From contig CM055741.1 in assembly GCA_029465975.1 (NCBI GenBank), positions 3,924,503-3,988,502 on the forward strand: 64,000 nucleotides of DNA. The letters are read 5' to 3'. The notes beneath the pieces were generated by a model. That model saw only the letters and a list, made by a program, of their open reading frames with translations, did not search any database and had not been told where the DNA came from. The position numbers and the translations under genes were made by a program. Position 1 is the stretch's first letter; each line of letters starts with the position of its first letter. Positions 58,790-64,000 of the stretch are shown here, one piece after another. This stretch comes from Dallia pectoralis. Taxonomy: Eukaryota > Chordata > Actinopteri > Esociformes > Umbridae.

Positions 58790-59766
58790 ACATGTCATGA
58801 CATCACCACCTCTCTCCTAAATGGATACGACATGTCATGACATCACCACCTCCCTCCTACATGGATACGACATGTCATGACATCACCACCTCCCTCCTAC
58901 ATGGATACGACATGTCATGACATCACCACCTCCCTCCTACATGGATACGACATGTCATGACATCACCACCTCCCTCCTCCTAAGACATGGACATCACCAC
59001 CTCCCTCCGACATGGTCATGTCATGACATCACCACCTGCCTCCTACATGGATACGACATGTCATGACATCACCACCTCTCTCCTACATGGATACGACATG
59101 TCATGACATCACCACCTCCCTCCTACATGGATATGACATGTCATGACATCACCACCTCTCTCCTACATGGATACGACATGTCATGACATCACCACCTCCC
59201 TCCTACATGGATCCGACATGTCATGACATCACCACCTCTCTCCTACATGGATACGACATGTCATGACATCACCACCTCCCTCCTACATGGATACGACATG
59301 TCATGACATCACCACCTCCCTCCCTACATGGATGGATCCGACATGTCATGACATCACCACCTCCCTCCTACATGGATCCGACATGTCATGTCATCACCAC
59401 CTCACCACCCCTCCTACATGGATACGACATGTCATGACATCACCACCTCCCTCCTACATGGATACGACATGTCATGACATCACCACCTCCCTCCTACATG
59501 GATCCGACATGTCATGTCATCACCACCTCCCTCCTACATGGATACGACATGTCATGACATCACCACCTCCCTCCTACATGGATACGACATGTCATGACAT
59601 CACCACCTCCCTCCTACATGGATACGACATGTCATGACATCACCACCTCCCTCCTACATGGATACGACATGTCATGACATCACCACCTCCCTCCTACATG
59701 GATACGACATGTCATGACATCACCACCTCCCTCCTACATGGATACGACATGTCATGTCATCACCAC
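58790..59766. repeat. 40-bp minisatellite with palindromic CATG cores, about 24 copies
   Basis: Unit TACATGGATACGACATGTCA followed by TGACATCACCACCTCCCTCC. Occasional GATCCG variants and one compressed region near 58975-59030. Each unit has ACATGT and TCATGA palindromes. Confidence 0.95.
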
Positions 59767-60116
59767 CTTGTGATGTGCAAATGTACAGTTAATGTGAAAA
59801 CAGTGAAATAAACCACAACATGTTACCACTTCAAAGACTTTGGAAACATGTGTCTTTCATTGTTTGATTGTTTGAACTGATTGTGATCTTGTGGTGAAAG
59901 ATGTTTAGAAACCAAATGAAAAGGCAGCATGTAATGTTTCCACTTATTTGACATTGAGATGAGTTTAGAGCTTTGTACTAAAGAGATTTGAAACATTGTA
60001 CCATACTATTGATAATAGTACAAAAGCAACTAGAAATGTCTGTAATATCTCAATAGACAAGCAGCTGTAGAAATACACTGTAGGACTATTCAGTTAGAAA
60101 TGTCAAGCAATACGGA

Positions 60117-60311
<195 letters not shown>

Positions 60312-60657
60312 CTGTCAGACAGATGAATCATTTTGAGTGAGAACCGGCCAGCCTTCACTAACAATCAAACCAACAACTTCCTTTAGCACATACACACACA
60401 GAAGTTTGATTTTGGTGTATGTCAAATGTACAGACAGCAGATAAACAGGTTAATGGATGAAAAAACACAGTGAAGGAAAAGAAAGAAAGTCAGAGTGGGG
60501 TAGAGAGGGTGAGAGGAAGTAAGGGAGAGGAAGATAGATGCTTAAGAAAAAAACATTAAAAACCTCAGAGTTCCACTGGTTTAGGAGTCCCTTCTCTGGA
60601 ACCTCCATCGCTCCTTCCTAGAGACAAAGAGAGAGAGCAGGTGAGATGAATATAAGT

Positions 60658-60893
60658 GGAATGGGGTTTAGTGGTTACGTTTAGGGTTATAATTGGGTTT
60701 ACTAGTTAAGTTTAGGGTTATAATGGGGTTAGTGGTTAGGTTTAGGGTTATAATGGGGTTTAGTGGTTAGGTTTAGGGTTGTAATGGGGTTTAGTGGTTA
60801 AGGATAGGGTTATAATGGGGTTTAGTGGTTAGGTTTAGGGTTCTAATGGGGTTTAGTGGTTAAGTTTAGGGTTATAATGGGATTTAGTGGTTA
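60658..60893. repeat. 30-bp minisatellite containing TTTAGGGTT
   Basis: About eight copies of TTAGTGGTTAGGTTTAGGGT followed by TATAATGGGG. The TTAGGG motif is telomere-like on the + strand. Confidence 0.92.
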
Positions 60894-61219
60894 CTGTCAT
60901 TACTAAAATCCAAAATGATCACTATATTTCGTAAATGTAAAACCTACATGTGTAGATTAAAATTGTTAAAACTAATTGGAATTTAGAAATCATGTGATGA
61001 TGAAAAGAAAGAAGGAACGACAGAAAGGCAAGAGAAAGACAAGAGCCGGGCCAAGTGTGAAAAGTGTAATAAATTGACAATGCGAAAAGTGAACAGAGTA
61101 AAGTAACATATAGAAGCAGAAGTGAAAGAATAGATTTGAACTGAAAAAATAATTACATTTTTTAGATTTCTACTGTAGTAGAAAAAAACATTGTTCGGTT
61201 GGCTGGGTGTGTGTCGGTG

Positions 61220-61319
<100 letters not shown>

Positions 61320-61597
61320 TCACAGTATTATAAGTGAGAACAGTGACCCCCCCATCGTAGGTAATAAGTCTGAGTGTGTGATGACAAATTCCCTAACAGC
61401 AGCAGAAAATTTGCACCGTCAGGCGATTGAGGCTCCGGCACCTTTTTATTTTTTATTTAGTAAGGGCTTTTCACAGAAGAGAAAAACCTTGTAGGTAATT
61501 TTGTACTCAGCAGCTAGCGGGTGAGAGTGTGTTTGTGTGTGTGCGTCGTGGAGGTAGAGAAGTTCCACTCTGTCCACTAAGACTACCTGCTGTTTAC

Positions 61598-62883
61598 CCT
61601 AACCATTTCCCTAACCCTAACCATTTCCATAACCCTAACCATTTCCATAACCCAAACCATTTCCATAACCCTAACCATTTCTCTAACCTTAACCATTTCC
61701 ATAACCCTAACCATTTCCCTAACCCTAACCATTTCCATAACCCTAACCATTTCCCTAACCCTAACCATTTCCACAACCCTAACCAATTCCATAACCCTAA
61801 CCATTTCCATAACCCTAACCATTTCCATCACCCTAACCATTTCCATAACCCTAACCATTTCCCTAACCCTAACCATTTCCATAACCCTAACCATTTCCAT
61901 AACCCTAACCATTTCCATAACCCTAACCATTTACATCACCCTAACCATTTCCCTAACCATTTCCATAACCCTAACCATTTCCCTAACCCTAACCATTTCC
62001 ATAACCCTAACCATTTCCATAACCCTAACCATTTCCATCACCCTAACCATTTCCCTAACCATTTCCATAACCCTAACCATTTCCCTAACCCTAACCATTT
62101 CCCTAACCCTAACCATTTCCATAACCCTAACCATTTCCATAACTCTAACCATTTCCATAACCCTAACCATTTCCATAACCCTAACCATTTCCATAACCCT
62201 AACCATTTCCATAACCCTAACCATTTCCATAACTCTAACCATTTCCCTAACCATTTCCATAACCCTAACCATTTCCATAACCCTAACCATTTCCATAACC
62301 CTAACCATTTCCATAACCCTAACCATTTCCATAACCCTAACCATTTCCATAACCCTAACCATTTCCATAACCCTAACCATTTCCATCACCCTAACCATTT
62401 CCATCACCCTAACCATTTCCCTAACCATTTCCATAACCCTAACCATTTCCCTAACCCTAACCATTTCCATAACCCTAACCATTTCCATAACCCTAACCAT
62501 TTCCATCACCCTAACCATTTCCCTAACCATTTCCATAACCCTAACCATTTCCCTAACCCTAACCATTTCCCTAACCCTAACCATTTCCATAACCCTAACC
62601 ATTTCCATAACTCTAACCATTTCCATAACCCTAACCATTTCCATAACCCTAACCATTTCCATAACCCTAACCATTTCCATAACCCTAACCATTTCCATAA
62701 CTCTAACCATTTCCCTAACCATTTCCATAACCCTAACCATTTCCATAACCCTAACCATTTCCATAACCCTAACCATTTCCATAACCCTAACCATTTCCAT
62801 AACCCTAACCATTTCCATAACTCTAACCGTTTCCCTAACCCTAACCATTTCCATAACCCTAACCATTTTCCTAACCTTAACCT
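61598..62883. repeat. 18-bp CCCTAACC-containing minisatellite with 468-bp higher-order repeat
   Basis: About 71 copies of AACCATTTCCATAACCCT with C/T and CATCA variants and deleted 12-bp units. Two landmark variant strings recur exactly 468 bp (26 units) apart: 61941 versus 62409, and 62231 versus 62699. Confidence 0.95.
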
Positions 62884-63924
62884 ATAAGCAAATACAGCCC
62901 ATACAAAATACTTTTTCTTTGGTAAGGACCAGGTACATTTATTTGTATTATTACGACTCAGATTTTCCTTGTTCTACTTTACTTCACTTCACTTGGGTTC
63001 TACACGTTTATCCAGTACACGCACGCACGCACGCGCACGCACACGCACACACACACACCAATGGACTGGGAGAAATAACGTTTAAAAAGCAAGGTTCCCC
63101 TGTATTCACTTGGGGTTTATGAAGGCCATATCCACACAAGGCGTTTTACATACAATTAGGGAGTGGGAATGTTTGCGTAACGAACTGAACGCTTAGGGTC
63201 TGTTTTCTCGTTCTTTAATAAAGCTGTTTTGATGAATAACATTTTTTACAAGGCTGCCTGGCGAAGGCATTGGGCTGAAAAAAATAAATATATAATGCGA
63301 GTAGGCTGTGCGTTTAAAACGAACAACACTAAGGTAGTATGTAATAACTTTAATATCAAGGGATTACACGCATGAAAAGCAAACAAGTCCATTTCCATCC
63401 ACATATGGGGAGTTTGGGTCACACACAAAATGAATGCGTGCTAGGTTGTGGAGGTCAAAGTTCACGCCGTAACTTTTAGCATCTCCACTAAAATAGGCAT
63501 TTGGCTGGTCTTGAATTCTCTTTCTTTGTGAGGTTTGAATTCAGCTCTATTTTTATTCACAGACAGACTATTACAGCGCTCCAACCCAACGCAAAGCTGT
63601 TGTAAGATGGATAAATGGCCGAGCGCTACATTTTGAAAGAGTATTTGGCTTCAACAGATATAAATCAGCAGTTAGATTTAACGACTGCACAGAGCAAAAT
63701 AATTGCAATGTAAATAGAGAAGTTCTAATTGAACAAAGTTTAGCGGTAGCGCTGGTGCTACCAATATGAAACAGAAGGAATTTTAAAGATAGCATCGGCT
63801 ATTTTGTATTCCTACATACAGAACGGATCTGAGCAAGCAGGGTTTGAAAAAATAAAAGTCTGGCAGATAAACGTGTTCATGTTTTTTCAGAGGGGACAGA
63901 AATATATACAGTAGTCTACTTATA

Positions 63925-64000
63925 TACAAGACCATTCAAAAGGTTTTTGGATCACTTGAAAATGTCATTGTTTTCAAAAGAAAAGCCCATGCTTTGTCCA
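63925..64000 (+). mobile_element. Start of a fish interspersed repeat, cut by window edge
   Basis: AAGACCATTCAAAAGGTTTTTGG followed by TCACTTGAAAATGTCATTG and AAGAAAAGCCCATGCTTTGT resembles a very common fish/salmonid element (ACCATTCAAAAGTTTGGGGT type). No coding capacity is seen. It continues beyond the window. Confidence 0.6.

Noticed and set aside
60574..60625. Possible mafg 5' non-coding exon (TCTCTAG acceptor, then about 55 nt, then a GTTTTT donor)
   Set aside because: The donor is poor and there is no independent support. Kept only as a remote possibility.
61529..62887. 452-aa frame of repeated NPNHFH (His-rich)
   Set aside because: The 18-bp array reads open in several frames on both strands. 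A histidine-rich protein is not supported by any flanking gene structure.
63246..63795. Short minus-strand frames near the right edge
   Set aside because: Short, unconserved in appearance, with no splice partners or family motifs.

Overview
This is nuclear genomic DNA from a ray-finned (teleost) fish. Seven vertebrate genes with GT-AG (one GC-AG) introns can be reconstructed exon by exon. The window is also very rich in minisatellites and CA/TG microsatellites, and it carries several short dispersed repeats that I associate from memory with fish genomes. Some of these repeats resemble salmonid/pike-type repeats, so a protacanthopterygian fish is possible, but that is a weak inference.

Layout, left to right: (1) 80-6455, + strand: the last eight coding exons of sgsh (lysosomal heparan N-sulfatase), with the 5' part outside the window. 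(2) 7662-8572, +: npb, a complete two-exon neuropeptide B precursor behind a TATA/CCAAT promoter. (3) 10461-27042, -: a nine-exon heterotrimeric G-protein alpha subunit that does not fit the Gs, Gi, Gq or G12 classes and is best called gnav1, the Gv class known from fish and absent from mammals. (4) 29159-36184, -: pcyt2 (CTP:phosphoethanolamine cytidylyltransferase), 13 exons. (5) 37719-40632, -: sirt7, 10 exons. (6) 41186-49806, -: a ccp110/CP110-type centriolar protein, 11 exons. (7) 55202-55856, -: mafg coding exons, followed by a 3' UTR of about 4.4 kb (about 50.7-55.2 kb). From 55.9 to 64 kb I see no coding exon, only tandem repeats and one good Maf/NRF2-type site.

As I know it, human 17q25.3 has NPB-PCYT2-SIRT7-MAFG in that order, with SGSH farther away on the same band. 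This window keeps that order but places gnav1 between npb and pcyt2, and a CP110-type gene between sirt7 and mafg. The genes do not form one pathway. They are neighbours by conserved synteny.

The most unusual feature is how tandem repeats relate to splice sites. The array upstream of pcyt2 exon 2 has a 33-bp unit made of 14 nt of intron 3' splice site plus the first 19 nt of exon 2, so the splice acceptor itself has been amplified. In sgsh, a donor is duplicated by a 55-bp tandem copy, an array of eight Py-CAG units leads into another acceptor, and one whole intron is almost entirely minisatellite. In gnav1 an array runs directly into a donor. By my rough sum, tandem repeats occupy about 10 kb (about 15 percent) of the window. 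All exon boundaries were read by eye from splice consensus, reading frame and remembered homologues. No alignment or database search was run.
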